From a bacterium M00.F.Ca.ET.205.01.1.1 (GTDB lineage: Bacteria; Pseudomonadota; Alphaproteobacteria; Rhizobiales; Rhizobiaceae): 64,000 bases of DNA. The notes beneath the pieces were generated by a model. It worked only from the letters and a program-made list of their open reading frames with translations. It ran no database searches and was not told the origin of the DNA. How positions within the stretch are numbered: position 1 is the stretch's first letter; each line of letters opens with the position of its first letter. The stretch is from assembly GCA_004791255.1 (NCBI GenBank), contig SRUQ01000003.1:520623-584622 (forward strand), written 5' to 3'. A program made the position numbers and the translations under genes. Below are positions 45,191 through 54,647 of the stretch, in pieces.

Positions 45191-48100
45191 TGAGCTTCAA
45201 TCTTTCCGCGATCGCCGTTCGCGAGCGAGCCGTCACCCTGTTCTTCATCATTCTGCTGGTCGCCGCCGGCGCCTACGCCTTCCTCATGCTTGGTCGGGCC
45301 GAAGACCCCAACTTCACCATCAAGACGCTGACGGTCACGACAGTTTGGCCGGGCGCGACGGCGCGCGAGATGCAGGATCTCGTCGCCGAACCGTTGGAGA
45401 AGCGGCTGCAGGAGCTGACCTGGTACGACCGTGTGGAGACGACGACACGGCCAGGCTATGCCTATTTGACGGTCACGCTGAAGGACAGCACTCCGCCATC
45501 CAGCGTGCAGGAGGAATTCTACCAAGCCCGCAAGAAGCTCGGGGATGAAACCCGCAACCTGCCGCCCGGCGTGCTCGGTCCGTTCGTCAACGACGAATAT
45601 TCCGATGTCAGCTTCGCCCTTTATGCGCTCAAGGCGAAAGGCATGCCGATGCGGGAGCTCGCCAGGCAAGCCGAGACCATTCGCCAGGACCTTCTGCACG
45701 TGCCCGGCGTCAAGAAGATCAACATCCTCGGCGAACGTCCCGAGCAGATATTCGTCGAGTTTTCCTATGCCAAGCTGGCAACCCTCGGCGTCTCGGCACA
45801 GGACATCATTGGTGCGTTGCAGCGGCAGAACACTGTGACGCCGGCGGGCTCGATCGACACAGAGGGGCCGCAGGTCTTCATCCGGGTGAACGGCGCCTTT
45901 GACAGTGTTCAGGCGATCGCCGACACGCCGATCGTCGCCGCAGGACGGACGCTGAAGCTCTCCGACGTCGCCGAGGTCCGGCGCGGCTACGAGGATCCTC
46001 CCACCTACATTATCCGGCACCAGGGTGAGCCTACCATCATGCTCGCGGCGGTGATGCAGGAGGGCTGGAATGGTCTTGAACTCGGCAAGGCGCTGGAAGA
46101 GAAGTCCGCTTCCATCGCACAGACGCTGCCGCTTGGGATGACGCTGGCGAAGGTCAGCGATCAGGCCGTCAATATTGGCTCGTCGGTGAACGAGTTCATG
46201 CTCAAATTCGCGATGGCGCTCGGCGTGGTGCTGCTGATCGCCCTGATCAGCATGGGTTGGCGCGTCGGCATCGTGGTGGCGGCCGCCGTGCCGCTGACGC
46301 TCGCCGTCGTGTTCCTCATCATGCTGGAAACCGGCCGGTTTTTCGACCGCATCACGCTAGGCGCCCTCATCCTGGCGCTTGGCCTTCTCGTCGACGACGC
46401 CATCATCGCCATCGAAGTGATGGTGGTGAAGATGGAAGAGGGGATGGACCGCATCAAGGCCGCAGCCTACGCGTGGAGCCACACTGCGGCGCCGATGCTC
46501 TCTGGCACGCTCGTGACGATCGCCGGGTTCCTGCCGGTGGGCTTCGCGCGCTCGACTGCTGGCGAATACGCCGGCAACATCTTCTGGGTCGTAGGGTTCG
46601 CCCTCATCGTCTCCTGGGTCGTCGCCGTGGTCTTCACCCCTTATATGGGCGTCAAGATGCTGCCCGCGATCAAACCTGTCGAAGGCGGCGTCCATGCCAT
46701 ATACGACACACCGAACTATCGACGCCTGCGCCGGCTCATCGCCGGCGCGGTGCGACACAAGTTCGTCACCTGCGCTCTCGTTGGCATCGTCCTTGCGCTC
46801 TCCGTCGTCGGCATGGGCAGCCTCAAACAACAGTTCTTCCCGACGTCGGACCGTCCCGAAGTGCTGGTCGAGGTTCGCCTGCCGGAAGGCACCAGCATCG
46901 GGACGACGACCGCCACGGTCGAGAAGCTGGAACACTGGCTTGGCGGCCAGCCCGAGGCCAAGATCGTCACCAGCTATGTCGGTCAGGGCGCTCCTCGCTT
47001 CTTCTTCGCGATGGCGCCGGAGTTGCCTGATCCTGCCTTCGCCAAGATCGTCGTGCTGACACCGGACGCGGAAGCGCGCGAGGTTTTGAAGCATCGACTC
47101 CGTGAAGCGGTTGCGGCAGGGCTTGCCCCCGAAGCGAACGTCCGCGTCACGCAACTCGTGTTCGGGCCTTGCACGCCGTTCCCGGTCGAGTTCCGGGTCA
47201 TGGGGCCTGATCCCGAGCAGCTATACGCCATATCGGAAAAAGCTCTCGGCATCATGCGGAGCGTACCGGACGTGCGGCAGGCCAACCGCGAGTGGGGCAA
47301 TCGCACACCTGTACTGCGCTTCGTTCCGGATCAGGATCGACTGAACCTCATCGGCCTGTCGCCGGCGGAGGTGGCCCAGCAGCTCCAGTTCCTCCTCACC
47401 GGCATCCCGGTCACGCAGGTCCGCGAGGACATCCGCAATGTCCCCATCGTGGCACGCAGCGCCGGCGGCGAGCGGCTGGATCCATCGCGTCTGGCGGATT
47501 TCTCGCTGATGAGCCGGGACGGTCGCCAGATTCCACTCGACCAGATCGGTCACTCGGAAGTCCGCCTGGAGGAGCCGATCCTGAAGCGACGCGATCGCAC
47601 ACCCGTCATCACGATACGCTCGGACATCAATGAGGCGACGCAGCCTCCAGAGGTTTCCAAGCAGATCATGACGGCCTTTCAGCCACTGATCAAATCCCTT
47701 CCGGCCGGCTACCGCATCGAAATGGGTGGATCGATCGAGGAGGCGGCCAAGGCCAATACAGCGCTGGGGAAAGTTTTCCCGGCCATGATCGCCGCCATGT
47801 TGATCGTCATCATACTGCAGGTACGATCCTTCTCGACGATGGCGATGGTCATGCTGACGGCGCCGCTCGGCCTCGTCGGCGTCGTGCCGATGCTACTGGC
47901 ATTCAATCAGCCCTTCGGGTTCAACGCGATCTTGGGCCTGATCGGACTGGCCGGCATCCTGATGCGCAACACGCTGATCTTGACAGAACAAATCAAGGAG
48001 AACCGTGCCGCTGGCCTTGACGACTATCACGCCGTCATCGAAGCCACTGTGCAACGCACCAGGCCCGTGATCCTGACTGCACTTGCCGCCGTGCTGGCCT

Positions 48101-48300
48101 TCATTCCCCTGACGCACTCCGTTTTCTGGGGATCGATGGCATATACGCTGATCGGCGGCACAGCGGCCGGCACGGTGCTGATCCTTCTGTTTCTCCCCGC
48201 GCTCTATGTGGCGTGGTTCCGGATCAAGCCAACAGCGGATGAAATCCAGGACGTTTCGAGGGAGGAACCGGAGCTGCCAACGGCAATGGCCGCCGAGTAG
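45190..48300 (+). CDS. RND-family efflux transporter
   Basis: The 1036-aa pump has 12 TM helices in two repeats, with large periplasmic loops after TM1 and TM7. The acidic pair in TM4 (LGLLVDDAIIAIEVMV) is the proton relay site. The sequence is of the AcrB/MexB superfamily, divergent subgroup with adaptor start SFNLSAIAVRERAVTLFF. It exports drugs or lipophilic compounds from periplasm or membrane. It is co-transcribed with the adaptor (TGATG overlap). Confidence 0.93.
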   Translation: MSFNLSAIAVRERAVTLFFIILLVAAGAYAFLMLGRAEDPNFTIKTLTVTTVWPGATAREMQDLVAEPLEKRLQELTWYDRVETTTRPGYAYLTVTLKDSTPPSSVQEEFYQARKKLGDETRNLPPGVLGPFVNDEYSDVSFALYALKAKGMPMRELARQAETIRQDLLHVPGVKKINILGERPEQIFVEFSYAKLATLGVSAQDIIGALQRQNTVTPAGSIDTEGPQVFIRVNGAFDSVQAIADTPIVAAGRTLKLSDVAEVRRGYEDPPTYIIRHQGEPTIMLAAVMQEGWNGLELGKALEEKSASIAQTLPLGMTLAKVSDQAVNIGSSVNEFMLKFAMALGVVLLIALISMGWRVGIVVAAAVPLTLAVVFLIMLETGRFFDRITLGALILALGLLVDDAIIAIEVMVVKMEEGMDRIKAAAYAWSHTAAPMLSGTLVTIAGFLPVGFARSTAGEYAGNIFWVVGFALIVSWVVAVVFTPYMGVKMLPAIKPVEGGVHAIYDTPNYRRLRRLIAGAVRHKFVTCALVGIVLALSVVGMGSLKQQFFPTSDRPEVLVEVRLPEGTSIGTTTATVEKLEHWLGGQPEAKIVTSYVGQGAPRFFFAMAPELPDPAFAKIVVLTPDAEAREVLKHRLREAVAAGLAPEANVRVTQLVFGPCTPFPVEFRVMGPDPEQLYAISEKALGIMRSVPDVRQANREWGNRTPVLRFVPDQDRLNLIGLSPAEVAQQLQFLLTGIPVTQVREDIRNVPIVARSAGGERLDPSRLADFSLMSRDGRQIPLDQIGHSEVRLEEPILKRRDRTPVITIRSDINEATQPPEVSKQIMTAFQPLIKSLPAGYRIEMGGSIEEAAKANTALGKVFPAMIAAMLIVIILQVRSFSTMAMVMLTAPLGLVGVVPMLLAFNQPFGFNAILGLIGLAGILMRNTLILTEQIKENRAAGLDDYHAVIEATVQRTRPVILTALAAVLAFIPLTHSVFWGSMAYTLIGGTAAGTVLILLFLPALYVAWFRIKPTADEIQDVSREEPELPTAMAAE

Positions 48301-48371
48301 GGCCGGTTATCGCGGCTTTGCCTGGACACGCGGGACCAACGTCACGAACGACCGCTTCTCTGGAGACATCG

Positions 48372-48986
48372 ATGAATCGTCTAATCCGAACGCGCACTGA
48401 TCCCGCGGAGATGCGCGCGCGCATCCTGGAGGTCGCGGACGAGCAGTTTCGCCGCATCGGCTATCAAAAGACGTCGGTGGCCGACATTGCCTCTGAACTC
48501 GGAATGAGCGCGGCAAACGTCTATCGTTTCTTCTCCTCCAAGGGAGATATCGTCGAGTCCATCTGCGGGCGGGTCGTCGATGAGGTCGCCGATATCGCCT
48601 TTGCAATCGCCAGAACGAGCGCGCCAGCCTCGGAGAAGCTCACCCGGCTTTTGGCTGCGGTTCACCACCATAGCAAGACGACTTTGACCAAGGAAAAGCG
48701 TGTGCACGACATGATTGTCGCCGCCATGCGGGAGAACCGGGCGATCATCAAGGCGCATATCGAGCAGATGGTAGGGATATTCGAGGCGATCATCCGCGAG
48801 GGCATTGAAGCAGGCGAATTCATGGTTGAAGATTCCGGCGAGGCAGCACGCGCGGTCAATACCGCGTTCATGCCGTTCTTCCACCCGATTCTGCTCGAGC
48901 ACTGCCCTCGCCACGGCGAGGGCCTTGGAGCGGGCCTGCGCGAGCAGACGCGCTTCATCCTGAAAGCTCTCGGCAAGTCGGACTAA
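48372..48986 (+). CDS. TetR/AcrR-family regulator
   Basis: The 204-aa protein has the HTH KTSVADIASELGMSAANVYRFF (split at about residues 34-55). The ATG at 48372 follows TGGAGACATCG. It follows the pump gene by 71 bp in the same direction, so module C has two TetR-type regulators flanking the pump. Ligand unknown. Confidence 0.87.
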   Translation: MNRLIRTRTDPAEMRARILEVADEQFRRIGYQKTSVADIASELGMSAANVYRFFSSKGDIVESICGRVVDEVADIAFAIARTSAPASEKLTRLLAAVHHHSKTTLTKEKRVHDMIVAAMRENRAIIKAHIEQMVGIFEAIIREGIEAGEFMVEDSGEAARAVNTAFMPFFHPILLEHCPRHGEGLGAGLREQTRFILKALGKSD

Positions 48987-49259
48987 CCGCCGTGCCGAAA
49001 CAAACGTCATACAGTATGGAGCAACCAGGCCGACGTGACCTTGTATCATAAAATCCGACAGTCGCTTTTGGCGACCTGAACCTCTCGCGAAGCTGATGAC
49101 CAATGTATCGGAAACTGGCCGCATCTTACGACGTTCGTCGACACCACGATGTCGGCAGATACCGTATGGCCTCGGGCCTTGAAATCATTGACGATTTTCG
49201 AGCGAGGCGCTACCATTTTTCCTATATTTCGCTGCTATTTCAATGGTTTAGCGAAATTG
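48987..49259. other. Right arm of module C adjacent to tRNA
   Basis: No gene. The segment 49129-49259 is a diverged copy of 40160-40284, with CGCTACCA at 49208-49215 and TGGTAGCG at 49260 at the same 52-bp spacing as in the module B right arm. Confidence 0.7.
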
Positions 49260-49336
49260 TGGTAGCGGGAGAGGGACTTGAACCCCCGACCCCAGGATTA
49301 TGATTCCCGTGCTCTAACCAACTGAGCTACCCCGCC
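49260..49336 (-). tRNA. tRNA-Met (CAT anticodon)
   Basis: The 77-nt cloverleaf begins GGCGGGGTAGCTCAGTTGG and ends in encoded CCA. The anticodon loop GGAATCATAATCC holds CAT, and the T-arm is GGGGGTTCAAGTCCCTC. The acceptor stem GGCGGGG pairs with CCCGCTA-type 3' sequence, and the first pair is not the C1-A72 mismatch of initiators, so it looks like an elongator tRNA. Its 3' 14 bp are repeated at three sites to the left, making it the likely integration target. Confidence 0.95.
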
Positions 49337-49577
49337 AGGGCGGCGACAGGCCCGAAATCCGCCTCAAACCGAAAGGCATCTCGAGGCGTTCGCCAAGGTC
49401 GGGCGGATATAAGGTTGGGAGGGCAAAGCTGTCAAGCTTCGAAACATTCGATATTGACGCATATCTCATTTGCGCAAAAGCTTTGCCATGCGGGCATTTC
49501 GTTCCGGTCGCCGGGGTTGAGTTCGAAGGGGCACGTCGCTATGTCTCGGCCACGAGTTTTTAGAGTTTGAAAAACAC
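49337..49577. other. Intergenic region upstream of tRNA and oxidoreductase
   Basis: It contains promoters for the divergent tRNA-Met and oxidoreductase genes. No gene seen. Confidence 0.5.
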
Positions 49578-50537
49578 ATGAAGCCGCGCATTGCAGTCCT
49601 CGGTTGCGGATACTGGGGCAGCAACCATATCCGCACCCTCAAGACGCTCGGCGCGCTGCATGCCGTGTCCGACACCAACCGCGCCCGTGCCGAAGGCTTT
49701 GCCAGCGAGCAGGACTGTCTGGCGATCGAGCCGGAGCAGCTTTTCACCCGTGACGACATCGACGCCATCGTCATGGCGCTGCCGCCCCAGTTCCATGGCG
49801 AACTCGCCGTGCGCGCGGTTGAGAGCGGCAAGGATGTGCTGGTGGAAAAGCCAATCGCGCTGACGGTGGCGGATGCCGAGCGCTCGGTGCAGGCGGCCAA
49901 GGACAATGGCCGCGTCTTCATGGTCGGCCATGTCCTGCGCTTCCATCCCGCTTTCGAGACGTTGAAGGGGCTGATCGACAAGGGCGAGCTCGGCGAGGTC
50001 CGCTACATCCACTCGCACCGGCTGGGCCTCGGAAAATTCCACACCGAGAACGATGCGCTGTGGGACCTGGCGCCGCACGACCTGTCGATGATCCTGGCCA
50101 TCACCGGCACCGAGCCGATCGAGGTGCGCGGCGAGGGCGCCGCCCTGCTCGACAGCCTCAGCGATTTCGCGCATCTGCACATGCGCTTTCCCAACGGGTT
50201 GCGCAGCCATCTCTTCGCTTCGCGGCTCAATCCCTATCGCGAGCGGCGGCTGACCGTGGTCGGCACCAAGGCGATGGCGGTGTTCGACGATGTCGAGCCA
50301 TGGGAACGCAAGCTCGCCGTCTACCGCCACGCGGTCTGGCAGGACAGCGGCCAATGGGCGTTCACCACCAACGAGCCGTCCTATGTCGCTGTCGGCCAGG
50401 GGATGCCGCTGACGCGGGAACTCGAGCATTTCATTCAGTGCATCGAGACGCGGGCCGAACCGCGCACCAGCGGGGAGGAAGCCATCAGGGTGCTGCGCAT
50501 CCTGACTGCCGGCACGGTCACCCACACCAAATCCTGA
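49578..50537 (+). CDS. Gfo/Idh/MocA-family oxidoreductase
   Basis: The 319-aa NAD(P)-dependent sugar-type dehydrogenase has the Rossmann motif VLGCGYWGSNHIRTL (residues 6-20) and the conserved EKP (VLVEKPIAL, residues about 90-98). A C-terminal beta-sheet domain is present (DLAPHDLSMIL with conserved His). It resembles UDP-N-acetyl sugar 3-dehydrogenases, but the substrate is not determined. It is convergent with mnmA. Confidence 0.85.
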   Translation: MKPRIAVLGCGYWGSNHIRTLKTLGALHAVSDTNRARAEGFASEQDCLAIEPEQLFTRDDIDAIVMALPPQFHGELAVRAVESGKDVLVEKPIALTVADAERSVQAAKDNGRVFMVGHVLRFHPAFETLKGLIDKGELGEVRYIHSHRLGLGKFHTENDALWDLAPHDLSMILAITGTEPIEVRGEGAALLDSLSDFAHLHMRFPNGLRSHLFASRLNPYRERRLTVVGTKAMAVFDDVEPWERKLAVYRHAVWQDSGQWAFTTNEPSYVAVGQGMPLTRELEHFIQCIETRAEPRTSGEEAIRVLRILTAGTVTHTKS

Positions 50538-50579
50538 TTAAGGCGCGACCCGCGCCGCTGCCGCAATGGCAGGGGCAAG

Positions 50580-51770
50580 CTATTCGGCGGGAATCTGCGC
50601 CGGCTGGGCGGCAAGGCGGCTCAGCATCGCCTCGGCTTCGGCGCCGCGCTCGGAGCGTTCGATGAAGCCGCCGCCGAAGACGCGGGCCTCGTTGCCGTCG
50701 TCGGAATAGAGCACACAGGCCTGTCCGGGCGCGATGCCGGACTCGCCATCGGCGAGTTCGACCGACGTGATGCCGGCCTTCTGGCGCAGCACGGCGGGCC
50801 GCGGCGGGCGGGTCGAGCGGACCTTGGCGAACAACTCCAGACCGCTGGCCGGGATGTCGGCGAGCCTGTCGTCGCCGAGCCAGTTCATATTGCGCAGGTA
50901 GATCTTGTGCGTCTCCAACGCTTCGCGCGGGCCGACTACGACGCGGGCGCGCTCGGCATCGAGATGGACGACATAGAGCGGCTCGCCCGAAGCGATGCCG
51001 ATGCCGCGGCGCTGGCCGATCGTGTAGCGCAAAATGCCCTCATGGCGGCCGAGCACGCGGCCGTCTATGTGGACGATGTCGCCGGGATTGGCGGCGGCCG
51101 GCTTCAGCTTGGCGATGATGTCGGAATATTTGCCTTGCGGCACGAAGCAGATGTCCTGGCTGTCCTGCTTGGCCGCCACCGTCAGGCCCATCTCCTCGGC
51201 AATGGCGCGCACCTGCGGCTTCGGCAGGCCGCCGAGTGGGAAGCGCAGATAGTCGATCTGCTCCTGCGTGGTGGCGAACAGGAAATAGCTCTGGTCGCGA
51301 TCGGCGTCGACCGGCCGGTAGAGCGCGCGGTGGGCGCCGTTAACGCCGGAGCGGATGTAGTGGCCGGTGGCGAGCGCGTCGGCGCCGAGGTCCTTGGCGG
51401 TGGCCAGAAGGTCCGCGAACTTGACCGTCTGGTTGCAGGAAACGCAGGGGATCGGCGTCTCGCCGGCGACATAGCTCTCGGCGAAAGGATCGATCACCGC
51501 CTTGCGGAAGCGCTCCTCATAATCGAGCACATAGTGGGGGATGCCCAGCGTTTCGGAGACGCGGCGGGCGTCATCGATGTCCTGTCCGGCGCAGCATGAG
51601 CCGGCCCGGTGCGTCGCGGCACCATGGTCGTAGAGCTGCAAGGTCACGCCGACGACATCATAGCCTTCGCGTTTCAGGATGCCGGCAACCACGGAGGAAT
51701 CGACGCCGCCCGACATGGCAACGACGATGCGGGTGTTTTCGGGGCGTCCGGGAAGATCGAGGCTGTTCAT
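50580..51770 (-). CDS. mnmA: tRNA-specific 2-thiouridylase MnmA
   Basis: The 396-aa enzyme thiolates U34 of Glu, Gln and Lys tRNAs. The PP-loop SGGVDSS is at residues 20-26. The catalytic cysteines lie in [11 protein letters not shown] (nucleophile Cys of CNQ) and [10 protein letters not shown]. The HYIRSG and GQRRGIGI motifs are also conserved. It is slightly longer at both ends than the E. coli enzyme. The sulfur relay partner is not encoded here. Confidence 0.95.
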   Translation of the reverse strand: MNSLDLPGRPENTRIVVAMSGGVDSSVVAGILKREGYDVVGVTLQLYDHGAATHRAGSCCAGQDIDDARRVSETLGIPHYVLDYEERFRKAVIDPFAESYVAGETPIPCVSCNQTVKFADLLATAKDLGADALATGHYIRSGVNGAHRALYRPVDADRDQSYFLFATTQEQIDYLRFPLGGLPKPQVRAIAEEMGLTVAAKQDSQDICFVPQGKYSDIIAKLKPAAANPGDIVHIDGRVLGRHEGILRYTIGQRRGIGIASGEPLYVVHLDAERARVVVGPREALETHKIYLRNMNWLGDDRLADIPASGLELFAKVRSTRPPRPAVLRQKAGITSVELADGESGIAPGQACVLYSDDGNEARVFGGGFIERSERGAEAEAMLSRLAAQPAQIPAE

Positions 51771-52060
51771 GGTGCTTTCGTTCTAAGGCGGCGTCTGAAT
51801 GCCAATGTCGAGAATATAGGTCAAGCTTTCCGGCTGCGCCAGCTTGCGGCGGCATTCGGCGGGCAGGTCCCGGTCCGCCCATCGGAGAGATTTTTCCGCG
51901 GGGATGCAAGGCTTCCGGGCAGATGTTTCAAATGCTTGCGAAAAGACTAACGCGGCGTTCACGATCCTTACCTAGTCATTAGGGACTGCTTAGGCAATTT
52001 TTAAAGCTGTGGCGGTAACGTGGCGGGGATTGGGTCTTTGAGTTTTTTGTAGAGAGTACG
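51771..52060. promoter_or_regulatory. sciP promoter region with CtrA site
   Basis: Full CtrA half-pair TTAG-N7-TTAA at 51990-52004 (spacer GCAATTT), 57 bp before the sciP start. No gene otherwise. Confidence 0.6.
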
Positions 52061-52336
52061 ATGACCGATCTGGTTAGACCGCGAGTCAAGTATGTTATCG
52101 GGCCTGACGGCAGCCCGCTTACGATTGCCGATCTGCCGCCAACGAACACGCGTCGCTGGGTCATCCGGCGCAAGGCGGAAGTGGTTGCAGCGGTGCGTGG
52201 CGGGCTTTTGAGCCTTGAGGAGGCATGCCAGCGCTACAAGCTGACCACCGAGGAGTTCCTGTCCTGGCAGGCCTCGATCGACGAATATGGCCTCGCCGGG
52301 CTGCGCACCACGCGCATCCAGCAATACCGGCACTGA
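52061..52336 (+). CDS. sciP: CtrA inhibitor SciP (DUF1153)
   Basis: The 91-aa helix-turn-helix protein shows KYVIGPDGSPLTIADLPP and RRWVIRRKAEVVAAVRGGLL, with EEACQRYKLTTEEFLSWQ. This is the SciP family, which blocks CtrA-dependent transcription in the cell cycle. A CtrA motif precedes it, and ctrA is 3.1 kb downstream, fitting the expected feedback pair. It is followed at once by a strong bidirectional terminator. Confidence 0.92.
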   Translation: MTDLVRPRVKYVIGPDGSPLTIADLPPTNTRRWVIRRKAEVVAAVRGGLLSLEEACQRYKLTTEEFLSWQASIDEYGLAGLRTTRIQQYRH

Positions 52337-52351
52337 CAATCACGAATTTGC

Positions 52352-52380
52352 AAAAAGGGCGCGAAATTCGCGCCCTTTTT
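52352..52380. terminator. Bidirectional terminator after sciP
   Basis: AAAAAGGGCGCGAATT is mirrored by AATTCGCGCCCTTTTT: a perfect stem with A and T tracts. It serves sciP and the convergent oxidoreductase. Confidence 0.9.
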
Positions 52381-52402
52381 GTTTGACGGCGTTCGGTCCG
52401 GT

Positions 52403-53329
52403 TCAGACCGTCAGCACCACCTTGCCGATCGGCTTGCCGGCGAGGAAGGCGTGGGCCGCGCCAGCCTGATCGAGCGGAAAGGTTTTGGCGATGTGGACGG
52501 CAAGCTCGCCCGCATCGACAAGCCGTCCGAGTTCGACCAGGCCTTCGCGGTCGGGCACGACCGACATGCGCTCGACATGGATGTTGCGCGCCTTGGCGTC
52601 GGTCCTGGTCTTGTCGCTGACATCGAGCAACGACACCAGCACGCCGCCGTCACGCAGCACCTTCAAGGATTGCTCGGCGTGCTCGCCGCCCACCGTCTCC
52701 AGCACGAGATCCACATCGCGTACCGCAGCGGTGAAATCGCCCTTGGTGTAGTCGATGACCTCATCGGCGCCAAGCGAGCGAACGAAGTCGAGCTTGTCCG
52801 GGCTGGCAGTGGCAATGACATAGGCGCCGCGCGCCTTGGCGATCTGCAAGGCCAGATGGCCGACGCCGCCGGCCGCCGCATGGACCAGCACGCGCTGGCC
52901 TGATTTCAGGTCGCCGTGGCGCACAAGGCCCTGCCATGCGGTCAGGCCGGCCAGCGGCAAGGCGCCGGCTTGAACATGGTCGGCGCGCCCTGGCTTGTGG
53001 GCGACCTCGTCGGCCGGCACGGTGGCCAGCTCGGCATAGGCGGCAGCCTGCCTGGGAAAGCGCGGCATGCCGAACACCGCATCGCCGACCTTCAGGCCGG
53101 TGACACCGGCGCCCAGCGTCTCGACCGTGCCCGAAACATCCCAGCCCAGGATGAAGGGCGGCTCGCCAAGCAACGGATAGTAACCGGCGCGCACAGCGCC
53201 ATCGACCGGGTTGATGCCGGCGGCCTTGACGCGGATCAGCACTTCGCCCGGCTTAGGCTCGGGGGTGGGACGGTCGGCGATGACAAGGACGTCGGGGCCG
53301 CCGACGGAATTCTGGGTGATGGCACGCAT
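52403..53329 (-). CDS. NADP-dependent zinc-type alcohol dehydrogenase / quinone oxidoreductase
   Basis: The 308-aa MDR enzyme begins MRAITQNSVGGPDVLVI, shows the NADP site HAAAGGVGHLALQIAKARG (residues about 145-163) and lacks zinc-ligand cysteines. It is divergent from an HxlR-type regulator with two palindromes in the 90-bp gap. A redox-stress role under HxlR control is plausible. Confidence 0.87.
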   Translation of the reverse strand: MRAITQNSVGGPDVLVIADRPTPEPKPGEVLIRVKAAGINPVDGAVRAGYYPLLGEPPFILGWDVSGTVETLGAGVTGLKVGDAVFGMPRFPRQAAAYAELATVPADEVAHKPGRADHVQAGALPLAGLTAWQGLVRHGDLKSGQRVLVHAAAGGVGHLALQIAKARGAYVIATASPDKLDFVRSLGADEVIDYTKGDFTAAVRDVDLVLETVGGEHAEQSLKVLRDGGVLVSLLDVSDKTRTDAKARNIHVERMSVVPDREGLVELGRLVDAGELAVHIAKTFPLDQAGAAHAFLAGKPIGKVVLTV

Positions 53330-53356
53330 GGTAGGCTCCTGCTGGGTTAATGTGCC

Positions 53357-53373
53357 ACTATCATTTGGATAGT
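53357..53373. promoter_or_regulatory. Palindrome in the HxlR/oxidoreductase intergenic region
   Basis: ACTATCATTTGGATAGT is a near-perfect dyad 27 bp upstream of the oxidoreductase start, a candidate HxlR operator. Confidence 0.5.
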
Positions 53374-53393
53374 AATATCCCGTTGTCTAGTAT

Positions 53394-53416
53394 GTACCTT
53401 TTCTATATATAGGTAC
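53394..53416. promoter_or_regulatory. GTACCT-N11-AGGTAC dyad upstream of HxlR gene
   Basis: A perfect 6-bp inverted repeat, ending 3 bp before the HxlR-type ATG; possible autoregulatory site. Confidence 0.5.
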
Positions 53417-53419
53417 CTC

Positions 53420-53821
53420 ATGGATAGTGATGATGACAAATTCTGTTTCGGCTACGACGCCTTTCGGCGAACGTGCCCCTCACATGCCGTGCTCGAAATG
53501 CTGGCCAGCAAATGGGTCTATCTGGTGGTTTGCGCGCTGCGTCGCGGCCGGCTGCGCAATGGTGAACTGGCGCGCAGGCTGGAAGGCATCACGCCCAAAA
53601 TGCTGACGCAGACGCTGCGTATCCTCGAACGCGACGGGCTGGTGCACCGCGAAATCTTTCCAGTGATCCCGCCCCGGGTCGAATATGAGTTGACCGAACT
53701 CGGCCAGAACCTGGCGGGGCTGCTCAGCCAGATACGGTCGTGGTCGGAAGAGCATGTACCCGACATCATGCAAGCTCGGGCGCAGGCAGCGGCCGCCAAT
53801 GACGGGGATCGGGCCGCCTGA
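53420..53821 (+). CDS. HxlR-family transcriptional regulator
   Basis: The 133-aa protein has a winged helix with the family signature CPSHAVLEMLASKWVYLVVC and ARRLEGITPKMLTQTLRILE. Cys13 and Cys26-region thiols (RTCPSH) are typical of redox- or aldehyde-sensing HxlR proteins. It is divergent from an oxidoreductase and directly upstream of an SDR; it probably controls both. Confidence 0.9.
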   Translation: MDSDDDKFCFGYDAFRRTCPSHAVLEMLASKWVYLVVCALRRGRLRNGELARRLEGITPKMLTQTLRILERDGLVHREIFPVIPPRVEYELTELGQNLAGLLSQIRSWSEEHVPDIMQARAQAAAANDGDRAA

Positions 53822-53862
53822 AGCGGTTCGCGCCGGAACGGATTGCTTCGCAAGGGGTGCGC

Positions 53863-54558
53863 ATGACCGAGACTGGAAAAGTGGCGTTGGTGACCGGCGC
53901 CAATCGCGGCCTTGGGCTGGAGACCAGCAGGCAGCTTGCCAGTCTCGGCTTCAAGGTGCTCATGGGCGTACGCGATATCGCCATGGGCGAGCGGGTTGCC
54001 GGCAGTCTTGCGGGTCAGGCCGAGGCGATCGAGCTCGATGTCGCCGATGCGAACGCGGCCGCCAATGCCGCGCGCGCCGTGGAACGACGGCATGGCCGGC
54101 TGGATGTGCTGATCAACAATGCCGCAATCCACTATGATGTCGACGGGCGCGTGCTTGCACCGGACTGGGCGGTCATTCGCGAGGCCTTCGAGACGAACGT
54201 CTTCGGCGCATGGCGGGTCGCGGCAGCCTTTGCTCCGCTGCTGGTCGCGAGCGGCGAGGGCCGGCTTGTCAACGTCTCCTCGGAAGGCGGGTCGCTCACC
54301 TCGATGGGATCGGGAGCGCCGGCCTATTCCACCAGCAAGGTTACGCTCAACGCGCTGACGCGTGTCCTGGCGGCGGAACTCCGCTCGGCCCGCGTGCTGG
54401 TCAATTCGGTATGTCCGGGCTGGGTCGCCACCGATATGGGCGGGGCGGGAGGCAGGCCGGTCAGGGACGGGGCTGCGGGTATTGTCTGGGCCGCTACACT
54501 GCCGGACGATGGGCCGACGGGCGGCTTCTTTCGCGATGGCAAGCGCCTGCCCTGGTGA
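53863..54558 (+). CDS. Short-chain dehydrogenase (carbonyl reductase-like SDR)
   Basis: The 231-aa SDR shows TGANRGLGLE (cofactor Gly motif), NNAAIHYD, catalytic Ser in NVSSEGGSL and Tyr/Lys in YSTSKVTLN. The ATG at 53863 follows CAAGGGG. It is 41 bp after the HxlR-type gene. The substrate is unknown. Confidence 0.88.
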   Translation: MTETGKVALVTGANRGLGLETSRQLASLGFKVLMGVRDIAMGERVAGSLAGQAEAIELDVADANAAANAARAVERRHGRLDVLINNAAIHYDVDGRVLAPDWAVIREAFETNVFGAWRVAAAFAPLLVASGEGRLVNVSSEGGSLTSMGSGAPAYSTSKVTLNALTRVLAAELRSARVLVNSVCPGWVATDMGGAGGRPVRDGAAGIVWAATLPDDGPTGGFFRDGKRLPW

Positions 54559-54647
54559 AGGGGACGCCGATCACGGCATACCGCCCTGGGGTCGGCACGG
54601 CGGCGCAGAGTGGTCTCCCAACGGCGCGAGGTTGCCGTCGCCGGCTT

